Shown here: positions 6,634 through 12,168 of the stretch, one piece after another
Layout: every line of letters begins with the position of its first letter
How positions within the stretch are numbered: the stretch's first letter is position 1
NCBI GenBank assembly: GCA_045546615.1
Contig: JAZQDD010000055.1
Span: 1 to 12,168, forward strand
Length of the DNA stretch: 12,168 bases
Reading direction: 5' to 3'
From: CAG-390 sp045546615
GTDB taxonomy: Bacteria; Bacillota; Clostridia; Oscillospirales; CAG-272
The notes under the pieces: model-generated
The model's input: the letters and a program-made list of their open reading frames with translations, nothing else
Database searches by the model: none
Told to the model about the DNA's origin: nothing
Program-made: the position numbers and the translations under genes

Positions 6634-6683
6634 CAAAAAATATATAAAAATGGGCTGCATTATTTAGCGCATAACAAAAATAC

Positions 6684-6715
6684 AAAAACAGCAACCCCCC
6701 AAGACCGTCCCTTGG
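6684..6715 (-). terminator. Weak terminator-like hairpin after truB
   Basis: Three bases after the truB stop, the minus strand reads CCAAG (6715-6711), loop GGACGGT, CTTGG (6703-6699), then GGGGTTGCTGTTTTTG. The stem is only 5 bp and the T tract begins about ten bases later, so termination is plausible but weak. Confidence 0.4.
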
Positions 6716-6718
6716 TTT

Positions 6719-7639
6719 TTATAACCGGAATATCTTGAGTGATTTTATTGCAATCCCATCGGGATATTCACGTACCTCGCCAAGAGCAAAAAAATCCCCA
6801 TTTTCGCCGCAGACCCGCATGCGAGTGCCGAGAGGGAGCGGAGCGGTCTTTAGCTTTTTGAAATATATCTCACAGCCGGAGCGAAACAGCTTTTCAAAAA
6901 ATGCAGGCAGAGATATGGCAGAAAGCGCGGAAAACAGCGTTTGCGTGGGCAAAAGAAGCCCGAGTCTTTCCTCAATACTCATATCTTCTATCTCGGCAAG
7001 CGTGTGTGAGTCAGCAAGCGAATATCCGCATGCCTCGGTCCTTTGGAGAGCAGCCATAGTGCCGCCGCATCCAAGGGCGGCACCGATATCCGCGCAAAGC
7101 GTGCGTATGTACGTGCCTGCCGAGCAGATTACGTCAAGGCAAAAGTCGGTATCATCAATTCTCTGGGATTCAATTGAAAAAACGGTGATGGGACGCGCCT
7201 CCCGCTCGACGGTTTTTCCTTCTCGCGCAAGATCGCAGAGCTTTTTGCCATCGCGCTTTAATGCGCTGTACATCGGCGGAATCTGCATTATCTCACCTAC
7301 AAACGAGGGAATCACTGAGTCAAATTCATCGTTGCTGATATTCACCTCGTGCGATTTCAATATCTCACCCGTGATGTCCTCGGTATCCGTTTCAATTCCA
7401 AGGCGCAAGTGTGCCGTGTATCGCTTTTTTCCTGCCACAGCGTACTCGCTTGCTTTGGCAGCTCTGCCGAGCAAAAGGACGAGAACCCCCGTTGCCATGG
7501 GATCAAGTGTACCCGTGTGTCCGACCACTCGCGTGCCGTAAAGCCGCCGTACACGGTTTACAACGTCGTGAGAGGTGAATCCCGACGGCTTGTTAATGAC
7601 GAGAATGCCGTCAGGCTCTTTTTTTATGGCGTTATTCAT
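6719..7639 (-). CDS. truB: tRNA pseudouridine(55) synthase TruB
   Basis: A 306-residue enzyme that converts uridine 55 in the T loop of tRNAs to pseudouridine. The N-terminal motif DGILVINKPSGFTSHDVVNRVR (residues 10-31) and the catalytic motif HTGTLDPMATGVL (41-53), with nucleophile Asp46, are intact. KKRYTAHLRLGIETDTED (71-88) and the later GTYIRTLCADIG motif are also characteristic. The last 55 residues resemble the small PUA-like domain of bacterial TruB. Its ATG overlaps the 3' end of trmB by 8 bases and has AAGGA ten bases upstream, so trmB-truB form a coupled pair. The common Bacillota neighbours rbfA and ribF are not next to it in this window. Confidence 0.97.
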   Translation of the reverse strand: MNNAIKKEPDGILVINKPSGFTSHDVVNRVRRLYGTRVVGHTGTLDPMATGVLVLLLGRAAKASEYAVAGKKRYTAHLRLGIETDTEDITGEILKSHEVNISNDEFDSVIPSFVGEIMQIPPMYSALKRDGKKLCDLAREGKTVEREARPITVFSIESQRIDDTDFCLDVICSAGTYIRTLCADIGAALGCGGTMAALQRTEACGYSLADSHTLAEIEDMSIEERLGLLLPTQTLFSALSAISLPAFFEKLFRSGCEIYFKKLKTAPLPLGTRMRVCGENGDFFALGEVREYPDGIAIKSLKIFRL

Positions 7640-8303
7640 TTTCGCCGTCCTTTTTGGGGAAGCGAACGTGTGCCGAGAATATATTCATTCCCATGGATGA
7701 AAAATGCTTTTCGTATTCCGTCATCAGGTTTTCTTCTGCTTTCTCGCTTGCGTGCAGATCGCGTGTTACAAAAACGATCTCAAGCCCTTCCGCCTCGAAC
7801 TGCTCAAGCGACCAATCGAAAAGCGGCTGATTGTCAGTTTTGAAATGAAGCTCGCCGCCGCTGACGAGCAACGAGCGATAAACACGAAGGAAGGAAGGGG
7901 CAGTAAGTCTGCGCTTGTGGTAGCCCGTCTTTGGCCAAGGATCGCAGAAGTTTACGTAGATCCTTTCAAAAGAATTCGGTGCGAACCAGTCCGAAAGATA
8001 CTGCGCATGACCGATGATAAAGCGAAGATTGTCGGGGCGCTCATTCTCGCTTGCCGCCGCCTTTTCAAGCGCTATCATGGCAACATCTGGTACACGTTCG
8101 ATGGCAATAACATTGTGGTCTGTAAATTTTGCGCTGAGCTGGCGGGCAAAATCTCCCTTTCCACAGCCTATCTCAAGCAGGGCAGGGCGACTCTCAGCAA
8201 AAGGTGCATTTATGTTTTCAAAGCAGGAAAGGGGGTCTTTGATAAGAAAACGGGCGCAGGCTTCGATTCTTTCGCCCGAATGCTTTTTTTTTCTCATTCT
8301 CAT
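7632..8303 (-). CDS. trmB: tRNA (guanine-N7-)-methyltransferase TrmB
   Basis: A 223-residue Rossmann-fold enzyme that uses S-adenosylmethionine to methylate G46 in the tRNA variable loop. The SAM-binding motif is LLEIGCGKGDFA (residues 42-53) and AIER (67-70) gives the acidic SAM-ribose ligand. The family signature NFCDPWPKTGYHKRRL (118-133), FKTDN (154-158) and TEYEKHF (195-201) are all present. The open frame extends to 8426, but that adds 41 residues with no family counterpart, translated from AT-rich intergenic DNA. I place the start at ATG 8303 (MRMRKKKH), which matches the usual length and the common N-terminus; ATG 8297 is also possible. GAGAG lies 8 bases upstream. The 3' end overlaps truB. 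No convincing minus-strand promoter is seen upstream. Confidence 0.95.
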   Translation of the reverse strand: MRMRKKKHSGERIEACARFLIKDPLSCFENINAPFAESRPALLEIGCGKGDFARQLSAKFTDHNVIAIERVPDVAMIALEKAAASENERPDNLRFIIGHAQYLSDWFAPNSFERIYVNFCDPWPKTGYHKRRLTAPSFLRVYRSLLVSGGELHFKTDNQPLFDWSLEQFEAEGLEIVFVTRDLHASEKAEENLMTEYEKHFSSMGMNIFSAHVRFPKKDGENE

Positions 8304-8304
8304 C

Positions 8305-8333
8305 TTGCATTCTCTCTTTAAATCTGTTATAAT
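8305..8333 (+). promoter_or_regulatory. Possible distal promoter of the DUF1700/DUF4097 unit
   Basis: TTGCAT (8305-8310) and TATAAT (8328-8333) have a 17-base spacer. A start near 8340 would give a leader of about 144 nucleotides. It lies immediately upstream of the divergent trmB start codon, so the two transcription units may interfere. Confidence 0.45.
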
Positions 8334-8420
8334 ATAGTATGAATTATATTTTTTGCGATTTTCCCCCTTTATGGCGAAAAAATCAAGGAATATATATATT
8401 ATAGCATAAATCGAAACGAT

Positions 8421-8447
8421 TTGCATAGTTTTTTTAAAAAATATAAT
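8421..8447 (+). promoter_or_regulatory. Possible proximal promoter of the DUF1700/DUF4097 unit
   Basis: TTGCAT (8421-8426) and TATAAT (8442-8447) have a 15-base spacer; using TTTGCA (8420-8425) gives 16. The spacing is short but the -10 is perfect. The expected start is near 8454, about 30 bases before the ATG. Confidence 0.5.
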
Positions 8448-8483
8448 CGTAAGATTTAATTATTAAAGCATTTTGGAGTCAAA

Positions 8484-9509
8484 ATGGAAAAAAATGAATT
8501 TTTGAAACAGCTTGAGGAACAGCTTAGCGCGTATGGGCTTTATGAGGATTCCGTCAAGGCACAGGTGGAGCGCGTTTCTAACTACATTAACCAAACGGGA
8601 ATGGATGACATTGAAGCAGATCCCGCTGAAATGGCTGATGGTATCGTTAAGGCGTTGAAAGGAAATATTTATGCCGACGCCGAGGCAGAGAAAAACGCAC
8701 AAGCGGATATCGTGGTAGAGGAATCCCCCTCGGCAGAAGAAGAGATCAATGAGTCGTTAAGACGATTTGAGGAGGAAAGTGCAGAGGAGAGCGATGAGAT
8801 GTCCGATGCGGTGCATACAGTAGAAGAAAGCGTCGATGGAGATGCTCAAAAGGCAGAAAAAATTGACGATGAGGGACTCGAACCTCGATTTGTCAGAATA
8901 ATGGCGCCTGAAGATGTAAAGATCGATGCACCTGATGACAATATCGATGACGTTCGTCCCTACCGTCCTGCAAGAAATGAACGCGATAAAAAGCTTATGC
9001 ACAAGCATAATCGTGAAGAATATGCGGAGGAAAGAAGGGAGCAGGCAGAGGAGCAAAAGCGTGAGCTTAGCGAAGAGGATATACAGAAGCTTCGCAACAA
9101 CAAGACTCTTTTTATCGTTCTTGCTTGTATCGCCGCACCGTTTGTTCTTGCTCTTGCGCTTGTTGTAGTGGCTCTTTACATTTTCTTCTGGGTAGCGCTG
9201 GCTTTGCTTTTGATTTTCTCAATCGCAGGTCTTATCGTTTTTGTTGCAGCGGGGTGCTGTATATCATTGATAGGAATAGTCTACGGAGTCATTCAGTTAG
9301 TTGCGGGTCTTACACCCGTCGGACTCTTTGAGATAGGTCTTGGCGTTATTGTCAGCGGCGCGGTTCTTTTGATAGGAATTCTTGTTTATAATTTTGCTAT
9401 GCGCCTCATCCCCTATGCCATGAAGCAACTTGCGAGACTTTTCAAGTTCGCTTTCAGCAAAGGCCGTGATACTTATATAATTGTGAAAGGAGTTTGCGAG
9501 AGACTATGA
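8484..9509 (+). CDS. DUF1700-like (HAAS-type) membrane protein with a long acidic insertion
   Basis: A 341-residue protein. Residues 1-60 resemble the helical HAAS/DUF1700 N-terminal domain (start KNEFLKQLEEQL, then a predicted helix and an acidic turn). Residues about 61-205 are highly charged: mostly Glu/Asp to residue 155, then a mixed Lys/Arg/Glu helix (165-205) that could be a coiled coil. Residues 208-308 hold three or four hydrophobic membrane segments, followed by a basic tail (KQLARLFKFAFSKGR). DUF1700 proteins usually pass almost directly from the N-terminal domain to the membrane segments, so the 145-residue linker is unusual. The ATG at 8484 has GGAG five bases upstream. The stop TGA overlaps the next gene's ATG (ATGA). 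DUF1700 genes are commonly linked to a PadR-family regulator and a DUF4097 gene; no PadR gene is present here. Molecular function is unknown. Confidence 0.72.
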   Translation: MEKNEFLKQLEEQLSAYGLYEDSVKAQVERVSNYINQTGMDDIEADPAEMADGIVKALKGNIYADAEAEKNAQADIVVEESPSAEEEINESLRRFEEESAEESDEMSDAVHTVEESVDGDAQKAEKIDDEGLEPRFVRIMAPEDVKIDAPDDNIDDVRPYRPARNERDKKLMHKHNREEYAEERREQAEEQKRELSEEDIQKLRNNKTLFIVLACIAAPFVLALALVVVALYIFFWVALALLLIFSIAGLIVFVAAGCCISLIGIVYGVIQLVAGLTPVGLFEIGLGVIVSGAVLLIGILVYNFAMRLIPYAMKQLARLFKFAFSKGRDTYIIVKGVCERL

Positions 9510-10534
9510 AACCATCATCAGTTATATTTCTTATAGTTTCTATTCTCATTATATGCCTCGGCGTTTTGCTTTGCATTACGGCAAACAGTATGGCAACGGA
9601 TATGGGCATTCCGATCTTTGCGCAAACCGGAGATGAGGAAAACAATTTTTCCACTACCGAGGTCTTTGAGTCGGATGAACTCAAAAAAGTCGTTCTTAAC
9701 TTCACGGACGTAAATATAAATATTTACGGCGGAGCAGAGGAAGAAAAGATCGAGCTTGTAAACTTTACTGACGGAACTTATGTTTATTCCTTGAGCAAAT
9801 CTACCTTGCAGATATACGAAAACAGCGGAATAACCAGCTTTATTGATCTTGATAACTTTAAGATATATTTTAACGGCTTCCGTGATTATCTGCATCATTA
9901 TAAATACCGCGGCAAGCAGAGAGTTGTAAACCTTTATCTTAAAAATGAGGCGGATATTATCAAGTTTGATATCACAACTCAAAGCGGAAATATAACCGTT
10001 AAGGATCTTTCCTTGGGATGCGATTATAAAATCACTACATCCACGGGAATTCTCTCTCTGGAGAATATTACGACTGACTCAAATATTGCACTTGAGTCTA
10101 CCAAGGAATCCACTATTGAGCTTAAAAACGTAAGCGCCAGAGCCTTTGAGATAAACGCTGTGACGGGATATGCTACATTGTCCAACTCTACGTTCACCCA
10201 CAAGCTTTTGGCAAATATCGCCAGCGGTTCATTTGAGTACGATAGGGTGGAGACGGATTTTGCAGGCTTTAATGTTGAGCTGTCTGCCCCGAACGGTACT
10301 CTCAGAGTCTGGGATACAGAATATAGCTCATATTTCTCCGAAATAAACGTTATAGAGCTTCCCGCCCCGATCATCCCTCCGGCGGGTGGGGAAAACAGCG
10401 GTACCATCGAGGATAATAAGACCGATGGCGATGCCGAGGAGTCTACAGGCGAGGAGACGAAGGAGGAAGAACCCGTAGAGGAGCTTAATTCCATCACCGT
10501 CACCGTCAACGAAGGAAATATCAAAATCTATTAA
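9506..10534 (+). CDS. DUF4097-like beta-strand repeat protein, membrane anchored
   Basis: A 342-residue protein with one N-terminal hydrophobic segment (residues about 7-27), either an uncleaved anchor or a signal peptide, followed by an exported domain. From about residue 140 there are repeating short beta strands with turns such as TTQSGNITVKDL, TTSTGILSLENI and ASGSFEYDRV, the pattern of DUF4097/adhesin-like right-handed beta repeats. Residues 287-327 form a Pro/Gly- then Glu/Asp-rich low-complexity stretch placed just before the last strand (NSITVTVNEGNIKIY), an odd position. The start is ATG 9506, overlapping the upstream stop by 4 bases; AAGGAG lies 13 bases upstream. The in-frame TTG at 9494 is only one base from that Shine-Dalgarno and is less likely. 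Coupling to the DUF1700-like gene suggests a joint envelope function, which remains unknown. It ends at a strong bidirectional terminator. Confidence 0.75.
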   Translation: MKPSSVIFLIVSILIICLGVLLCITANSMATDMGIPIFAQTGDEENNFSTTEVFESDELKKVVLNFTDVNINIYGGAEEEKIELVNFTDGTYVYSLSKSTLQIYENSGITSFIDLDNFKIYFNGFRDYLHHYKYRGKQRVVNLYLKNEADIIKFDITTQSGNITVKDLSLGCDYKITTSTGILSLENITTDSNIALESTKESTIELKNVSARAFEINAVTGYATLSNSTFTHKLLANIASGSFEYDRVETDFAGFNVELSAPNGTLRVWDTEYSSYFSEINVIELPAPIIPPAGGENSGTIEDNKTDGDAEESTGEETKEEEPVEELNSITVTVNEGNIKIY

Positions 10535-10575
10535 AAAAACATTGCGTCAACTTTGCGGTTGACGCAATGTTTTTT
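10534..10575. terminator. Bidirectional intrinsic terminator between convergent genes
   Basis: A perfect 12-bp stem (10540-10551 with 10558-10569) and a 6-base loop are flanked by an A run on the left and a T run on the right, extending pairing by up to 6 A-T pairs. It therefore looks like a terminator on both strands, serving the DUF4097-like gene and ychF. Stop codons of both genes abut it. Confidence 0.92.
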
Positions 10576-10576
10576 A

Positions 10577-11671
10577 TTAAACGTTAAAGCGGAAGAGGGT
10601 AACGTCTCCGTCTTTCATGACGTATTCCTTGCCCTCGCTTCTGACAAGCCCGGCTTCTTTAGCAGCATTCATGCTGCCGTGCTTTATAAGGTCATCAAAC
10701 GCTACTATCTCCGCGCGAATAAATCCGCGCTCAAAATCGCTGTGTATCTTTCCCGCAGCACCGGGTGCTTTAGTACCTTTTTTGATAGTCCACGCGCGTA
10801 CTTCCTTCGGACCTGCCGTCAAAAAGCTGATAAGTCCGAGCAGATCGTAGCTTGCGCGGATCAGGCGATCCAGTCCCGACTCCGCAATTCCGAGGTCCTC
10901 AAGGAAGATAGCCTTTTCTTCGGCGTCAAGCTCCGCTATCTCAGCCTCAAGTCCTGCACAGATGGCAATAATGCCCGAATGCTCGCTTTCGGCAAAAGCT
11001 TTGAGTCCGTCATACTGAACGTTTCCGACAGGTTCGGAGCCTGCCTCATCCTCTCCAACGTTAGCAACGTAAATTACGGGTTTTGCAGTGAGCAGGGGCA
11101 TATCGGCAAGTATTGCCGCCTCGTCGTCGGTCATATCCATCGCACGGGCGCACGCGCCTTCTTCGAGGTGACTCTTCAACCTCTCGAGAAAAGCAAGCTC
11201 GGAGGCAAGCGTTTTGTCCGACTTGATAGCCTTTTGCGTGCGGTCGATTCTGCGCTCCACTATTTCAATATCCGAAAGGATAAGCTCTATGTTTATAGTT
11301 TCAACGTCACGAACGGAGTCAACGCTTCCGTCGACATGGATGATGTTACCGTTTTCAAAGCAACGTACAACGTGAAGAATTGCATCGCACTCACGAATGT
11401 GGGATAGGAACTTATTTCCAAGTCCTTCACCCTGCGCCGCCCCCTTAACAAGTCCCGCAATGTCAAAAAATTCAATAGTTGCGGGTGTGTATTTTTCGGG
11501 CGAATACATTTCGGCAAGAGCATCCATTCGAGTATCGGGTACGGCGACCACTCCTACGTTAGGCTCAATAGTACAGAAGGGGTAGTTTGCGGAATCCGCT
11601 CCCGCTCCCGTTAATGCGTTAAAAAGTGTGCTTTTACCTACGTTGGGTAAACCGATAATTCCGAGCTTCAT
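10577..11671 (-). CDS. ychF: Redox-regulated ATPase YchF (Obg family, OLA1 homologue)
   Basis: A 364-residue cytoplasmic P-loop NTPase that in characterised members prefers ATP over GTP, associates with ribosomes and affects translation and stress responses. G1 is GLPNVGKS (residues 7-14), G3 is DIAG (70-73), and the G4 position reads NVGE (204-207) rather than NKxD, the substitution linked to ATP preference in this family. A helical insertion lies between about 130 and 180. The C-terminal TGS domain spans roughly residues 278-362 (FLTAGPKEVRAWTIKKGTKA, then FERGFIRAEIV). Length is normal. ATG 11671 has GAGAGG eight bases upstream. It appears monocistronic, between its own promoter and the bidirectional terminator. 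Confidence 0.98.
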   Translation of the reverse strand: MKLGIIGLPNVGKSTLFNALTGAGADSANYPFCTIEPNVGVVAVPDTRMDALAEMYSPEKYTPATIEFFDIAGLVKGAAQGEGLGNKFLSHIRECDAILHVVRCFENGNIIHVDGSVDSVRDVETINIELILSDIEIVERRIDRTQKAIKSDKTLASELAFLERLKSHLEEGACARAMDMTDDEAAILADMPLLTAKPVIYVANVGEDEAGSEPVGNVQYDGLKAFAESEHSGIIAICAGLEAEIAELDAEEKAIFLEDLGIAESGLDRLIRASYDLLGLISFLTAGPKEVRAWTIKKGTKAPGAAGKIHSDFERGFIRAEIVAFDDLIKHGSMNAAKEAGLVRSEGKEYVMKDGDVTLFRFNV

Positions 11672-11717
11672 ATGTAAAACCTCTCATGTGTTATTTCTAC
11701 GATATTCAATCTTAATT

Positions 11718-11746
11718 ATTATATCACAAACGTTTTGTTTTTGCAA
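11718..11746 (-). promoter_or_regulatory. Sigma-A-type promoter of ychF
   Basis: On the minus strand, -35 TTGCAA (11746-11741) and -10 TATAAT (11723-11718) have a 17-base spacer. The expected start near 11711 gives a leader of about 40 nucleotides. Confidence 0.75.
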
Positions 11747-11967
11747 GTGAAATAATCGTCTTTAATACGTCAAAATGATCCATATTTACTGCGCCTTACA
11801 CTTATATTATCAGCACATTTTGCAAAAATAAGTGCACAAATGTTCAAAACAGAACAAAATTCATATTGTTTTATCAAACAATCACATAATTTACATACTC
11901 AGTTCACAGTTTTGGGGTATAATTCCATCATCGGATAGTTTAGAATTCAAACTGCCTTTAAAAGCAT
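11747..11967. other. Non-coding intergenic region between ychF and the response regulator gene
   Basis: About 220 AT-rich bases lie between the two divergent promoters, with no supportable gene. Visible elements are a TTTTGCAAAA palindrome (11817-11826), TGTTC/GAACA half-sites (11841-11845, 11852-11856) and a 7-bp inverted repeat ATTGTTT-TATC-AAACAAT (11865-11882). An isolated TATAAT (11918-11923) has no correctly spaced -35. The symmetric elements could be operators, but no regulator can be named. Confidence 0.5.
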
Positions 11968-11996
11968 TTGACAAACGATAAAAAGTATAGTATAAT
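11968..11996 (+). promoter_or_regulatory. Consensus sigma-A promoter of the response regulator gene
   Basis: TTGACA (11968-11973) and TATAAT (11991-11996) are both perfect consensus hexamers separated by exactly 17 bases, the best promoter in the window. The expected start near 12003 leaves a leader of about 34 nucleotides. Confidence 0.88.
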
Positions 11997-12036
11997 ATTA
12001 TAAATTGATGTAAACATGGATACAGGAGGTTTTATT

Positions 12037-12168
12037 ATGGCAACAAAAATTCTCGTAGTTGATGACGATCCCAATATCTGCGACCTACTGAGGCTTTATT
12101 TTGAAAACGAAGGATACGAGGTCAAGACCGCGTCTGACGGAGCAGAGGGCGTTAGCTTCTTTAAGATG
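12037..12168 (+). CDS. Response regulator, receiver domain N-terminus (3' end outside window)
   Basis: The first 44 residues of a two-component response regulator. ILVVDDDPNICDLLRLYF (residues 5-22) is the first beta strand and helix of a CheY-like receiver, with the acidic metal-binding Asp residues at 9-11. YEVKTASDGAEG (27-38) is the second strand and following turn. The phospho-acceptor Asp, expected near residue 53, and any output domain lie beyond the right edge. The style of the N-terminus fits OmpR/PhoB-type regulators, but the output class cannot be seen. The ATG at 12037 has AGGAGG seven bases upstream, a very strong ribosome binding site, and a consensus promoter precedes it. A sensor kinase may follow outside the window. 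Confidence 0.93.
   Translation, partial: MATKILVVDDDPNICDLLRLYFENEGYEVKTASDGAEGVSFFKM

Noticed and set aside
7704..8321. A 205-codon open frame on the plus strand
   Set aside because: It is the complement of trmB and has no protein-like pattern of its own.
8371..8409. A 12-codon leader-like open frame (MAKKSRNIYIIA)
   Set aside because: It has no Shine-Dalgarno and no attenuator-type hairpin after it.
8304..8426. A 41-residue N-terminal extension of TrmB
   Set aside because: It is translated AT-rich intergenic sequence without family counterpart; the internal ATG at 8303 gives the standard length.
10553..11407. A 284-codon open frame on the plus strand
   Set aside because: It lies wholly opposite ychF, whose family motifs are unmistakable, and shows no recognisable domain or ribosome binding site.
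11775..11831. An 18-codon open frame between ychF and the response regulator gene
   Set aside because: There is no ribosome binding site or promoter at suitable spacing, and it is too short to support.
11896..11923. TTTACA (11890-11895) with TATAAT (11918-11923) as an extra promoter
   Set aside because: The spacer is 22 bases and no extended -10 motif is present.

Overview
The window looks like an endospore-forming member of the Clostridia (Bacillota). It has intermediate G+C content, AT-rich intergenic regions, purine-rich Shine-Dalgarno sequences and TTGnnn-17-TATAAT promoters. It also carries a complete spoIIA operon (spoIIAA, spoIIAB, sigF), which in known biology is restricted to spore formers. 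No species can be named from the sequence alone. Most of the window is housekeeping and sporulation genes. I see no phage, insertion sequence, CRISPR array, rRNA or tRNA.

Layout. (1) Positions 1-2186, plus strand: the 3' part of metG (methionyl-tRNA synthetase with its C-terminal tRNA-binding domain), joined by a one-base stop/start overlap to a TatD-family metal-dependent hydrolase. (2) Positions 2215-4935, plus strand: a strong promoter, a structured leader, an EF-G-like GTPase that differs from canonical EF-G at key G-domain residues, a 12-bp hairpin without a U tract, and a small multi-pass membrane protein. (3) Positions 8303 down to 4945, minus strand: trmB and truB (tRNA modification, overlapping by 8 bases), a 171-base gap with terminator-like and promoter-like structure, then spoIIAA, spoIIAB and sigF. 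(4) Positions 8305-10534, plus strand: one or two promoters and a two-gene unit, a DUF1700-like membrane protein translationally coupled to a DUF4097-like beta-strand protein, closed by a bidirectional terminator. (5) Positions 11671 down to 10577, minus strand: ychF. (6) A 365-base intergenic region with divergent promoters, then the first 44 codons of a response regulator at the right edge.

How the genes fit together. MetG, TrmB, TruB, the EF-G paralogue and YchF all act on tRNA or the ribosome. SpoIIAA, SpoIIAB and SigF form the partner-switching module that activates the first forespore sigma factor. The DUF1700/DUF4097 pair is likely an envelope-associated unit of unknown function.

Points most worth a second look: a hairpin that sits between a Shine-Dalgarno and the start codon of the small membrane gene; the EF-G-like leader, where a hairpin loop is a perfect complement of the Shine-Dalgarno; the long acidic insertions in both the DUF1700-like and DUF4097-like proteins; and the spoIIA upstream region, where a near-consensus Spo0A box lies in the -35 position of a possible promoter that overlaps a terminator-like inverted repeat.
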